From contig JACZRV010000026.1 of NCBI GenBank assembly GCA_022574555.1, positions 1 to 36,895 of the forward strand: a stretch of DNA of 36,895 nt, given 5' to 3'. Under the pieces are notes generated by a model. That model had not been told where the DNA came from, searched no databases, and was given only the letters and a program-made list of their open reading frames with translations. This stretch comes from SAR324 cluster bacterium. Its GTDB lineage: Bacteria; SAR324; JACQKK01. The translations under genes were made by a program, and so were the position numbers. Each line of letters begins with the position of its first letter. The stretch's first letter is position 1. This document shows, piece after piece, positions 1-8,136 of the stretch.

Positions 1-2127
1 TGCGCCTGGACTATTGTCCTCTCTTATGCATTGACGGCTGGACCCGGTTGAGGTGAAAATAATATTGTTTTCGACAGTCACTGGCCCAACGATATAGATA
101 CCATCGGAAACATTGCCGGCATTTCCGCCGTCGATAATATTGTTAATTATCGTCGCCGTAGTGGCCATGATGCCTTTGGTTATGTTTCCACTGCCACCAA
201 TGATTTTGTTGTTGATTATCATGGGCGGGGAGGCGGAGTTTGGAAAGTCGAAAATACCATAGGATACGGACAAACCGTTTCCACCGTTGATGGTGTTGTT
301 CGTTATCGTCGGGGAGCCGATGTCGTTGAAAATACCAAAGGATTCGACCAACGCATTTCCACCGTCGATGGTGTTGTTGCTGATCGTCGGGGACCCGATG
401 TCATTGTATATGCCGGACGAATAATCTCCTCCACCACCGTTGATGGTGAATCCGTCGATGACGGTGGCCGTGGTGATCGACGCATCCGCGTAGACAGCCC
501 GGTTGGGGGAGGTGCCTGTCCCCCCGGTCGCGCTCTGGTCGGTGATGGTAGTGGTGTAGGTTACCGGATCACGGTCGTTCCAATCAGCGGCAGAGTATCC
601 GCCGTATATGGAGATGCCCTCGGCCATCACCACGTGAGTACCCGACTGGTAGTTCACGTTGTACGTGCCGGCGGCCACGTGCACCACCATCCCTGGCGAC
701 GCTGCGGCTATGGCTGCCGGGATGGTCAGCTTGGGCGAGGTGGCTGTCCCCGGATTGGCGTCGTCGCCGCCATCGGCGGATGTTTTTACGTACACTACGC
801 CGGTGGCGCCTGGAGTGGCCGTGATGGTCACGGATTCTGGCGCGCTATCCAATTCCCCGTCATTGACCACGAGCTGCACCACATAGGCGCCGTCCACGTC
901 GGTGGTGAAGGTCGGGTTTACAACAGTCTGGTCCGAGAGCGAGAGGTTGGTTACCGAACTCCCTCCCGGTACCGAAACAAGGCTCCACAGGTAAGTGAGG
1001 GTGTCGAGGTCAGCGTCCGAGCTACCGCTGCCGTCCAACGTGACAAGGTCGCCGGGGTTGATGGTCTGATCCGGCCCGGCATTGGCCCCGGCTTGAGGCG
1101 TTGCACTGGCCTCGTTACTTTCTGGGCCGACGCCGACGCTGTTGTAGGCCACCACTTTGTAATGATATGTCGTATCGTTGACGACACCGGTGTCGCGGTA
1201 GGTCGTTTGAGTTCCCGCAAAGTTATCGTATGCATCCCCAGAAGTGTCCACCGATGACGACGTGCTGCGGTGAATATCGTATCCAGACACCGTGCCCGTG
1301 GGTGCCGTCCAGGACAATTCGGCGAAACTATCGCCAGCCGAGGCCGTCAGGTCTATGGGGGCGCCAGGAACCGTTAGGGCAGCCTGCGGTGTGGCGCTGG
1401 CCTCGTTGCTTTGCGGCCCATCGCCGGCAGGGTTGTATGTCACCACCACGTAGTAATAGGTCGTTTCGTTCGTAACGGCGGTGTCTTGGTAGGTGCTTTC
1501 GAGGCTGCCAAAACTGGCCAATGGCGTACCTCCCACGCTCACCCCGGCAGCCGTGTCCCGAAACAGTTTGAAACCGGATACGGGCTCGCTGACGGCGGGG
1601 GCGTCCCACGTCAGACTGACCGTGCGGTCGCCTGTGGTGGCTGTAAGACCGGTGGCGGCACCAGGAGGGGCGGAAGCGGCTTGGGGTGTGGCACTGGCCC
1701 TGGTTCCAGTGGCGTCGTTTTGGTCATCGTCGTAGGCGAAGGCGGTGTAATAATAGCTGGTGCCATTGCCGACCGGCGTGTCTAAAAAACCGGTATCCAA
1801 CCCATCGAATGTCTGCTCACCATGGATTGTGGATTTGGGATAATCCACGGTGCTGCGGCGGATCATCACCCCGGCGAGGTCGTCGTCTGTCGGATTTACC
1901 CACGACAAGGAGACTTGCCCATCTCCCCCAATAGCGATGAAGTCGGCGACTTCCGCCGGAGCGGTCGTATCACCGCCTGCGTCGCCACCGCCCGATTTAT
2001 CGCCCCCGACTTGGGACTCGCCAGGTGGCGGTTTGCCGACATCGGGATCGATGCACCCGGCCATGACGAGGGCGCAGCCCGCCAGAATCAGCCCCAGACG
2101 TAATGTGAATAGATTTCGCGCGAACAT
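1..2127 (-). CDS. Large surface lipoprotein: fibronectin III repeats, PKD-like domain, right-handed beta-helix (3' part missing)
   Basis: The minus-strand frame is open for 709 codons from ATG at 2127 to the window edge, so the C-terminus is missing. A GGGGGTAG ribosome-binding site lies about 6 nt upstream. The N-terminus has a lipoprotein signal with two candidate cysteines, Cys18 (LAGC) and Cys25 (MAGC). A Gly/Asp-rich linker follows. Three fibronectin III-like modules occupy about residues 60-148, 150-248 and 250-347; the last two end in SNEASATPQA and all show a YYY/YHYKVVAY-type strand. A PKD/REJ-like module (GPDQTINPGD...LVVNDGEL) covers about 349-445. From about 450 (DGGDDANPGTATSPKL) a right-handed beta-helix begins, with repeated ISNNTIDGGN-type rungs spaced about 24-28 residues. 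Domain names come from sequence pattern only. It is probably a cell-surface or outer-membrane-anchored protein binding or cleaving polysaccharide; no catalytic residues can be assigned. The plus-strand ORFs across this region are shadows. Confidence 0.85.
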   Translation of the reverse strand, partial: MFARNLFTLRLGLILAGCALVMAGCIDPDVGKPPPGESQVGGDKSGGGDAGGDTTAPAEVADFIAIGGDGQVSLSWVNPTDDDLAGVMIRRSTVDYPKSTIHGEQTFDGLDTGFLDTPVGNGTSYYYTAFAYDDDQNDATGTRASATPQAASAPPGAATGLTATTGDRTVSLTWDAPAVSEPVSGFKLFRDTAAGVSVGGTPLASFGSLESTYQDTAVTNETTYYYVVVTYNPAGDGPQSNEASATPQAALTVPGAPIDLTASAGDSFAELSWTAPTGTVSGYDIHRSTSSSVDTSGDAYDNFAGTQTTYRDTGVVNDTTYHYKVVAYNSVGVGPESNEASATPQAGANAGPDQTINPGDLVTLDGSGSSDADLDTLTYLWSLVSVPGGSSVTNLSLSDQTVVNPTFTTDVDGAYVVQLVVNDGELDSAPESVTITATPGATGVVYVKTSADGGDDANPGTATSPKLTIPAAIAAASPGMVVHVAAGTYNVNYQSGTHVVMAEGISIYGGYSAADWNDRDPVTYTTTITDQSATGGTGTSPNRAVYADASITTATVIDGFTINGGGGDYSSGIYNDIGSPTISNNTIDGGNALVESFGIFNDIGSPTITNNTINGGNGLSVSYGIFDFPNSASPPMIINNKIIGGSGNITKGIMATTATIINNIIDGGNAGNVSDGIYIVGPVTVENNIIFTSTGSSRQCIREDNSPGA

Positions 2128-2193
2128 GGACACTACCCCCACACAAGTAGCGTGCCCGTGAATCGTAGACCGGGCCATCATATTTCGTATCTA

Positions 2194-2220
2194 CTTATAC
2201 AAAAAAGGTTCTGAATGCAA
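2194..2220 (-). promoter_or_regulatory. Possible sigma-70 promoter for the surface lipoprotein gene
   Basis: On the minus strand TTGCAT (2220-2215) is followed after 15 bp by TATAAG (2199-2194). Transcription would start near 2187, giving a leader of about 60 nt before ATG 2127. The spacer is two bases shorter than ideal, so this is tentative. Confidence 0.3.
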
Positions 2221-2306
2221 TGGGAATTTTCGTGATGCTGAGGAATCGTACCGCGATATCCGCGCGTTAACGCCCAGGAGAGCGCGTCGCAACTCCGGCG
2301 ATCCCA

Positions 2307-2607
2307 GGCCATTACCGGCCATTTGCGGCCAGGGGCTATGCGGACGGGCGGGGGGCTGGTAGAATGTGGGGTAGTCGGAGCCTGTGCGGCACCTGCCAGG
2401 GACCGTTTTGGTAATCCGATTTGACTGCCCGGTTTGATCCCTTTTGGCCGTGAAATTTAATTTTTTAGTGTCATTTCTCTGGACTCTGTTGAAGAAAAAA
2501 AATTCGTCAATTGGGCAATAAATTGTTGCGCGCACAAGGCGGACAGGGGTCAGGTGCACCGGGAAATACAAAACGAAGCCAATTAAATTAGCAATATCAG
2601 TGATTTA
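2307..2607 (+). repeat. Degenerate interspersed element, copy A
   Basis: Two blocks here recur in inverted orientation near the right end of the window. Block 1 (2307-2342) matches the complement of 35647-35682 at 32 of 36 positions. Block 2 (2567-2585) is identical to the complement of 35414-35432 over 19 bp, and weaker similarity continues to about 2607. The blocks are separated by 224 bp here and 214 bp in copy B, and the sequence between them has mostly diverged. No credible ORF lies inside. I read it as a decayed non-autonomous mobile element; the family is unknown. Confidence 0.6.
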
Positions 2608-2823
2608 TATAATACCTGTTTGCATCATTTCCGATTCTCAATCGAATTTCTGTGTGATTGCCCCGCCAATCAACCTTCCTGCGCACCATGGACCGGCTCC
2701 ATCTTTAATTTAGGAAGTCGGAACAAACCCACCTGAATGGCAGACGTACCCGCGCAACCACCGACTTGCCGCGGCGACCCTGGGGATCGGCACAGGGTTG
2801 GGGCCAAGTGAAGTTGACGCCCT

Positions 2824-2883
2824 GTACTTAATGGGGCCGTGCTTAATGGGGCTGTGCTAAATGGAGCTGTGCTTAATGGGGCT
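2824..2883. repeat. Tandem array of four 15-bp units
   Basis: Four consecutive 15-bp units with consensus GTGCTTAATGGGGCT start at 2824, 2839, 2854 and 2869 and differ at one to three positions. The array sits just downstream (in the minus direction) of the porin stop codon. There are no unique spacers, so it is not a CRISPR. Confidence 0.9.
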
Positions 2884-2913
2884 CGGCGCGCCGATTGGGG
2901 TTCGGGCGCGCCG
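2884..2913 (-). terminator. GC-rich hairpin after the porin-like gene
   Basis: CGGCGCGCC (2884-2892) pairs with GGCGCGCCG (2905-2913) across a 12-nt loop, four bases beyond the stop codon of the minus-strand porin-like gene. There is no U-tract, so it may act as an RNA-stabilising hairpin or weak terminator. Confidence 0.35.
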
Positions 2914-2917
2914 CCCA

Positions 2918-4471
2918 TCAGAACGAGAGCTTGGTTTCCAGGTAGAGCGACTGGGTGGTGATGCCGATGAAATCCGAATAGGCGGGGATGACCGTCACGG
3001 TGAGGCCGTCGCCCAGGTTGTAGGTCAGCGAGGGGCGGAGGTTGGCCGAGATGGCGTCGCCGCTGCCGGCGTCGGTGGCGTATGAAAAGAGGAAGCTGAT
3101 CTCCAGGGCCGCGCCGGGGAGATAGCTGTCGGTGAACAAGCCCGCGACGATATTGGTCGTCTCGGCGAACTGGCCCAGGAGCACGTTGTTGAAGAAGAGG
3201 TCCTCATCGTCGTCGTAATCGGTGATGGTCTTCTGACCCGCGTTCAGGTTCACCAGGGCCGAGCCCATCCAGAATTCCGCGCCGACCATGATTTGTTGCC
3301 AGTCGTTCTGGCGCAACGGGTCTCGGTTGCCCACGTCGCCCGTGTCGACCCACACCGCTGACAGCCGCCCCAGGAAGGCGCCGAAATTGATTTGCAGATC
3401 GAGCCCCGGGCTGCTGTAGCGGTGGTACGTCTTGTAGTAAGCGGTATCCGTGTTTCCGTCGGCGCCGGTCACATCAAACACGCCCAGGTCCGCCACGGGA
3501 TTGGTCCCGTCCACATAGCTCAGAGCGTAGTCGACGCGGCCCACCGTGCCGGAATAGTGCAGGGCATATTTACTGTCGCCGGACTTGATGGTGGGGGCGC
3601 CCTGCTCGTCGTCGGGGGCCGGCTGGAAAATGTTTTCGAAGTCGGGCGAGAGCCGGTTGACCTTGCCCACGGGGATATAGAACAGCCCGATGCGCTGATG
3701 GGCGGCCAGGTTCCAGACGTATTGGATGCCCGTGCTGGCCAGCTTCAGGTCCTCGAGCTCGCTGCTCTTGTAGGCAAAGTCGCGGGCATTGAGGCGGTCC
3801 GTGGGCACCTCGAACCCATCCATGAAGCCCCAGGTGACCAGTTGACTGCCTATGCGCCAGCGGGTCGATGAGCCGAACAGGTCGATGTACGCCTCCACCA
3901 TGCGCACATTGGCGATTCCGCTGTCGCTGGAAACGGTATCGCTGGTCTGATCGACCTCGTTGAAGTCCAGGTTGGCCGCGGTGAAGAACTGGGCCTTGTC
4001 CCGCAACGAGCCTTGCAGCAGGATCTGGGTGCGGGCGCCCACCGTGGTGAAGCGATCCTTGTTGCCGATGGGAATATCGGCGGGATATTCGCGGAATTCC
4101 CACACCGCCAGGGGTTTGACGTACCCGTTGAAGGAGAGGGTGAGCGCTTCTTCCTCGTCCACGCCCTCAAATTGGCCCCCCGATTCCCTGGATTGTTCCC
4201 CGCTCTCGAGATCGTCCAGTCCGCCGAGCCCGCCGCCCAGTCCATCGAGATCTTCCAGGCCGCCCAGATCGCCGGGGCCTTCCAGACCGCTGGCGCCGGG
4301 TTCGATTTCAGCGGATTCCGGGGCGCCTTCGGCCAATTCGTCGAGCACGGACAGATCGTCATCCTGTGCCAACGCCGAGCCGCCGAGGGTCAGGGACGCC
4401 AAGACGAAGAACAGGGTCACCAGGCCCAGGAAGATCAACGTATGCGCCACCAGGCGCGGGGACTTCATCAT
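2918..4471 (-). CDS. Porin-like outer-membrane beta-barrel protein (517 aa)
   Basis: The protein starts with a long signal peptide (hydrophobic core about residues 10-30, likely cleavage after SALA near residue 35). A low-complexity Gly/Asp/Glu/Leu segment covers about 40-108. The remaining 400 residues alternate polar and hydrophobic positions, rich in aromatic and Gly residues, and end YLETKLSF with a terminal Phe typical of outer-membrane barrels. It resembles the DUF1302/alginate-export-like barrels found beside LolA-like proteins. It lies 65 bp downstream of the LolA-like gene on the same strand, so the two are probably co-transcribed with the tetR-type gene. The acidic linker after the signal peptide is unusual for a porin. 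Substrate is unknown. The start could be Met1 or Met2; no strong ribosome-binding site is visible. Confidence 0.7.
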   Translation of the reverse strand: MMKSPRLVAHTLIFLGLVTLFFVLASLTLGGSALAQDDDLSVLDELAEGAPESAEIEPGASGLEGPGDLGGLEDLDGLGGGLGGLDDLESGEQSRESGGQFEGVDEEEALTLSFNGYVKPLAVWEFREYPADIPIGNKDRFTTVGARTQILLQGSLRDKAQFFTAANLDFNEVDQTSDTVSSDSGIANVRMVEAYIDLFGSSTRWRIGSQLVTWGFMDGFEVPTDRLNARDFAYKSSELEDLKLASTGIQYVWNLAAHQRIGLFYIPVGKVNRLSPDFENIFQPAPDDEQGAPTIKSGDSKYALHYSGTVGRVDYALSYVDGTNPVADLGVFDVTGADGNTDTAYYKTYHRYSSPGLDLQINFGAFLGRLSAVWVDTGDVGNRDPLRQNDWQQIMVGAEFWMGSALVNLNAGQKTITDYDDDEDLFFNNVLLGQFAETTNIVAGLFTDSYLPGAALEISFLFSYATDAGSGDAISANLRPSLTYNLGDGLTVTVIPAYSDFIGITTQSLYLETKLSF

Positions 4472-4536
4472 CGATGCTCGCCAGCTTCCGATTTACAGGG
4501 ATGGGCGGCCGGGAAACGGCTTCCCGTCCGAGAGAT

Positions 4537-5412
4537 CTACCACCACTTCCTGGTCAAGGAATCGGTGCTGAAAATGGCGGCATCAAAGCCCGCGTCGTTT
4601 TCGTATTTGGCTTCCTTGATGGTGAACACGCTGCGGGTCCCGCGAGCGATGGTCTTCATTTCGATTTGGGCGACACCGTAAACCGATTTTCCGTCGCGAT
4701 TCTTGTGCTTGGAGAATCCCTTGAGGGTCATCACCTTGTGCAATTGCATCTGGAGATTGTAACGCTCCGCCTTGAAGACCAGACCCGAGGCCTGATGGAT
4801 GTAGATCACCGACTTGCCTTCGCCCCAGTCATCGCGCTTGGTGGGGTCCTTGAATACACTCTCGACCTTCTGCACCTTCAATTTTTTGCCCTTGAAGTCG
4901 ACCGTCTCCTCGCTGAGCCATTTGAAGTGGTAGTCCTGAATGCGGCGGCGCACCACGTCGCCCAGGGCAAAATCGCTGCCGAAGAAATCGTCTTTCTTGC
5001 TGGAACCGATGATACGGCGCACCTTGCGGGTCTGCTTGAGGTAGAGATATTGCTCATCGTCGTCGGAATCCTCGTGCTCGATGTTCAGGGAGCCGTTCCC
5101 CTTGTCGTCGGCGGGTGCATAGAAGTAGGTGATCGAGTTTTGCAGCCGCTTGCCGGGATCGTTGTAATCGCGGAAGTAGCGCGCACCCCGCGTGCGCTTG
5201 GTGAAAAGCAGCTTGTCCTGCTTGTCGTAGATTTTCAGTACAGTCGACGTGGCGACCCTTTCCCATCGCGGCAGGGCGTTGATCTTTTCCATGATCGCCT
5301 GCCCTTTCTCTTCGGCAGACAGGCCATCGGACGACTGGCCCACGGCCCATGGGGCAGCTACCAGAAGAGCGGCAAGGGCGACGAAGAGAGACGACATGCT
5401 GGTTCGCATCAT
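4537..5412 (-). CDS. LolA-like periplasmic outer-membrane lipoprotein-sorting family protein (291 aa)
   Basis: A signal peptide (MMRTSMSSLFVALAALLVAA, cleavage likely after AVG near residue 25) is followed by a domain with the pattern of LolA-like outer-membrane lipoprotein-sorting proteins: a helical start, then repeated strands carrying YLYLKQTRKVRRI, a FFGSDFALGD motif, conversion of the substrate via KGKKLKVQKVES, and LVFKAERYN. Such proteins carry a lipid or hydrophobic ligand in a half-barrel in the periplasm, and in other genomes lie beside RND/MMPL exporters. Here the start codon overlaps the stop of the tetR-type gene by 4 bp (ATGA), with AAAGGAG upstream, so translation is probably coupled. 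A porin-like gene follows. No exporter lies next to it. The family call is from memory of the sequence pattern. Confidence 0.7.
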   Translation of the reverse strand: MMRTSMSSLFVALAALLVAAPWAVGQSSDGLSAEEKGQAIMEKINALPRWERVATSTVLKIYDKQDKLLFTKRTRGARYFRDYNDPGKRLQNSITYFYAPADDKGNGSLNIEHEDSDDDEQYLYLKQTRKVRRIIGSSKKDDFFGSDFALGDVVRRRIQDYHFKWLSEETVDFKGKKLKVQKVESVFKDPTKRDDWGEGKSVIYIHQASGLVFKAERYNLQMQLHKVMTLKGFSKHKNRDGKSVYGVAQIEMKTIARGTRSVFTIKEAKYENDAGFDAAIFSTDSLTRKWW

Positions 5413-6101
5413 GGCTGATTCTCCTTTCGGGTTCGTTGGTTTGCCTTGGCTCCCGATCCGGGATCGTTAGCGCGCGGTGTCGCGGTGGCGGGGCGTTTGC
5501 CGATGACCGGCTCGCCGGCTGGGCCGGTGAGGAATTGCCTGCTCACTTGAATAGCCAGCCGCTCCTCGTCGATCCGGTCGAACACCGCGTGGCCGCTGAA
5601 TTTCATGATACCCAGCCCGAAGACCTGGCTCATCAGCAGCCGGGCCAGCTCTTCCGGGTTGGCGTCGGCTTGGCACTTGCCGCTCTCCTGCAAACGGGCG
5701 AAGGCCCCAGCGAGGGACGCGACGTAGATGTCCAGGCGCTTTTCGATCAGGGCTTCGCGAATCTCGTCCACCTCTTCGAGCATCGCATAGAGCATCAGCC
5801 GCAGAAGGTGCGGAGCCTCGTTCATGCGGCGCAACGTGGCCAGACAAAAATCATGGATGAGGATCTCCGGGTCGGTCCCGGCCACCTCGTCCGCCGCCAG
5901 CAAGGGTGGATACAGCCGGCGAATTTCCTCCAGGATCTGGTGGTACAACTCCGTCTTGCTGCGGAAATGGCGGAACAGAGTCACCTCGTTCACCTCTGCG
6001 CGCTGCGCCAATTCGCGAGTCGTCGTGGCCGAGAAACCCTTTTCTGCAAAGAGCATCATTGCCGCCTGCAGGATCGTTTCGGCTTTGTCGCTCATCGTCA
6101 C
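5409..6101 (-). CDS. TetR/AcrR-family transcriptional regulator (230 aa)
   Basis: The N-terminal DNA-binding domain is typical of TetR: ILQAAMMLFAEKGFSATTTR, then the helix-turn-helix around residues 26-46 ending TLFRHFRSKTELY. The C-terminal ligand-binding region is all helical and has no specific signature. The first start codon is GTG at 6101; ATG at 6095 (MSDKAETIL) is an equally good start. A perfect 16-bp palindrome lies 25 bp upstream of the GTG and is the likely autoregulatory operator. The gene is first in an apparent three-gene operon with the LolA-like and porin-like genes, so it probably controls envelope transport in response to a hydrophobic ligand (inference). Confidence 0.85.
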   Translation of the reverse strand: MTMSDKAETILQAAMMLFAEKGFSATTTRELAQRAEVNEVTLFRHFRSKTELYHQILEEIRRLYPPLLAADEVAGTDPEILIHDFCLATLRRMNEAPHLLRLMLYAMLEEVDEIREALIEKRLDIYVASLAGAFARLQESGKCQADANPEELARLLMSQVFGLGIMKFSGHAVFDRIDEERLAIQVSRQFLTGPAGEPVIGKRPATATPRANDPGSGAKANQRTRKENQP

Positions 6102-6126
6102 CCGGGGGCACGCTTCATTCCATCAC

Positions 6127-6142
6127 AAGCAAGTACTTGCTT
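6127..6142. promoter_or_regulatory. Perfect 16-bp palindrome, likely TetR-family operator
   Basis: AAGCAAGT/ACTTGCTT is a perfect inverted repeat with no spacer, 25 bp upstream of the first tetR-type start codon. Size and position fit a TetR-family dimer site that would repress its own operon. No divergent gene starts within 1 kb on the other side. Confidence 0.7.
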
Positions 6143-6411
6143 ACAAACCGGTAGGTGACCCATAACGGAAATTGCATTGCAAGGCAAGTCTCTTATGCGG
6201 AGAATCCGCAGCAGTGCGGGCCTAACCAAGAGGCCAACGCAACATCGCATGGGCGCTGTTGCCACCGGCAGGACGGCCGGCTGGCCATTACCCGCGCACA
6301 CGGACACCGGATGGATGCAGCAATCCGATGGCAAGGGGATTTCGGCGCAGCCAAGTCGTGAGGCTGAGGCCAAGCGTCATGTTGCCCGGTGACCGGCGGA
6401 GGCCCGGGCCC
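6143..6411. other. Intergenic gap with no recognisable feature
   Basis: Between the palindrome and the stop of the coiled-coil lipoprotein gene I see no credible gene. The tetR-type operon promoter must lie here; TTGCCT...N17...TATGGG on the minus strand is a weak candidate. Confidence 0.4.
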
Positions 6412-7659
6412 CTAAGAGGCCTCCTCTTCCTCGTCCGTAGGCTCGGCCGCCTCTGGATTCTTGGCGGAATTGTCGTTTTTCTGGATCACCTCAAGGGCCT
6501 CCTCCCGGGCGCTCTTGATCTTGTCCTTGTCCGCGGCATCGGGAAGAAAACCCTTATACAACTCATCCATGTCCTCATCGAGTGATTCCACTTCCTGCCA
6601 GTCTTCGAAATGATCCGTTTTTCCATCGGTGTCGAGCCAGTGATATTGATTGAATGTGGTGAACTCGGCGAAATCGTTGGATACCGCGGTACGTTGATCG
6701 TAGTAACCGGCGATGGCGGTTTCGGTCTCGGCGATCGCTTTTTCCAGGGCCTTCTCAAGTGACTCCAATTGCTCCTCTAGCTGCTTTTTCTCTTCTTTCA
6801 GACTGGCCCGGTTATCATTAGTTTTGGGTTCTGCTTTGTTTGTTTCCAGGTCGGTTTTGGTTTCGGCAATGTTTTCCTTGGTCGAGTCGACCTGGGAGAC
6901 TCCATCATTTACCGCGTCGAGCGCTGCGTCGGTCGCCTCGATATCCGCAGCGTATTTGGGGTCGACCGGATACCGATAGCCGAAGTCGATCTTGTAGAGC
7001 CATGCCCACTCTTCGATGGCGCTCCCTTCCTTGGGCGAAACGAGCGTTCCCTCGTATCCGACGTACTCGTTGTCGTCCACGTCGTACTTGCCTCCGATTA
7101 TGGCCAGATACCGCACTTTCGAATCCGGCGTGGACACTACGTAAATGAACTCGAATTCGTCATCCCGTTCGCCCAGCAGGTCGAAGGCAATGATGGGCCA
7201 GATTTGTTCATCCTCTCCGGAAAATGTGACTCGGAGCTCGCCTTCGGCATAATTTGATTTGTTCAGATGAAGCTCCAGGTTGGCTTTGGAAGCCTCATCG
7301 ACGCCTTTACCGGCGAATACCGCAACGCCTTCGCCCTTGAGAGCCAGCTCGATTTCCACCGCCGGATCGTCTTCCGATAGCGTGCGTGGTTCGTGTGGCA
7401 CTGATGCGGCAGAGATGCCGGGATGGGCGGCGCGTGAGTCGTTCACGATGCCGGAGAGCGCCGCGGTATTTCTTTCCGGAAGGCCGCTGGACTGCGCGGT
7501 GCTGAACAATGGCCCGCCGCACCCGGCGGCTGTGATCAAACTGAGCATGATGATCGTGAAAAGAGAGGTGCGGCCATCGGGTCGTTTTCCCAAGTTCTTG
7601 TGATTTGCGATTCCGCCGACCACACCACGTGAGCCTGATCGATCGTTGCGGCTGATCAT
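6412..7659 (-). CDS. Hypothetical lipoprotein with coiled coil (415 aa)
   Basis: I do not recognise a family. The N-terminus has an unusually long basic stretch (about 33 residues) before the hydrophobic segment LFTIIMLSLITAAGC, giving a probable lipidated Cys near residue 47. A globular beta-rich region follows (about 95-245, including VRYLAIIGGKYDVDDNEYVG). Residues about 255-325 form a heptad-rich coiled coil with many Glu and Lys, and the tail is strongly acidic and ends DEEEEAS. The start at 7659 is supported by AAGGAGG six bases upstream. A 71-codon ORF read through the upstream 15-bp array ends in an ATGA overlap with this start. It has no operon partner on either side. An exported structural or scaffold role is possible but unproven. 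Confidence 0.7.
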   Translation of the reverse strand: MISRNDRSGSRGVVGGIANHKNLGKRPDGRTSLFTIIMLSLITAAGCGGPLFSTAQSSGLPERNTAALSGIVNDSRAAHPGISAASVPHEPRTLSEDDPAVEIELALKGEGVAVFAGKGVDEASKANLELHLNKSNYAEGELRVTFSGEDEQIWPIIAFDLLGERDDEFEFIYVVSTPDSKVRYLAIIGGKYDVDDNEYVGYEGTLVSPKEGSAIEEWAWLYKIDFGYRYPVDPKYAADIEATDAALDAVNDGVSQVDSTKENIAETKTDLETNKAEPKTNDNRASLKEEKKQLEEQLESLEKALEKAIAETETAIAGYYDQRTAVSNDFAEFTTFNQYHWLDTDGKTDHFEDWQEVESLDEDMDELYKGFLPDAADKDKIKSAREEALEVIQKNDNSAKNPEAAEPTDEEEEAS

Positions 7660-7685
7660 TCTGCGCCTCCTTCGCTGGCGATTGA

Positions 7686-7849
7686 GATTACGGGCATTAA
7701 GGTTACATGCATTAAGCTTGTGGGCAATGAGCTTACAGGCATGAGCTTACAGGCAATGAGGTTACAGGCACTGCGGTTACGGGCATAGCGGTTACGGGCA
7801 TCCCGATTACGGGCACTGCGGTTACGGGCATCCCGATTACCGATGCAAT
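7686..7849. repeat. Tandem array of about eleven 15-bp units
   Basis: Units of consensus GGTTACGGGCATCCC/GCTTACAGGCAATGA start at 7686, 7701, 7716, 7731, 7745, 7760, 7775, 7790, 7805, 7820 and 7835; one is 14 bp long. The array begins about 27 bp upstream of the lipoprotein start. In the minus frame it reads as a pentapeptide series (ARNRD, ARNRS, ARNRY, ACNLI) within a 71-codon ORF that begins at a weak TTG (7871) and ends at 7656. There are no spacers, so it is not a CRISPR. Confidence 0.9.
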
Positions 7850-8136
7850 TGAGTTTGCCGGACGATTTCAAAAAACACGATCCAATTATCGGTGTCTCTC
7901 AATATCACCGCGAACCTCGCTTTTCAACGCTTGGGAGGAGCAGAACCCATGGGCGACTCGCTTCCGCATGCTGCCCTACGAGGGATCAAGCCGGCGATCG
8001 ACGTCCCGCGCCGCAGTTCCAGGACCCCCCACTATTCGGGCTGGGTGCCGCGTGCTAGAGTTCAAACTTCGCCCAGGAAGGGCTGCGGAACCCCCCGGGG
8101 TGCCGAATGCATTTCGTCCCGGATAGACGATAGTCC
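7850..8136. other. Gap upstream of uvrA
   Basis: No credible gene. The short plus-strand ORFs here have no recognisable content. The uvrA promoter should lie here; no SOS box or clear sigma-70 promoter could be picked out by eye. Confidence 0.4.

Noticed and set aside
634..1257. Plus-strand ORF of 207 codons
   Set aside because: It is opposite the lipoprotein frame that shows clear FnIII, PKD and beta-helix patterns.
2191..2571. Minus-strand ORF of 126 codons between the lipoprotein and porin-like genes
   Set aside because: It crosses the interspersed element, has no recognisable content and no ribosome-binding site.
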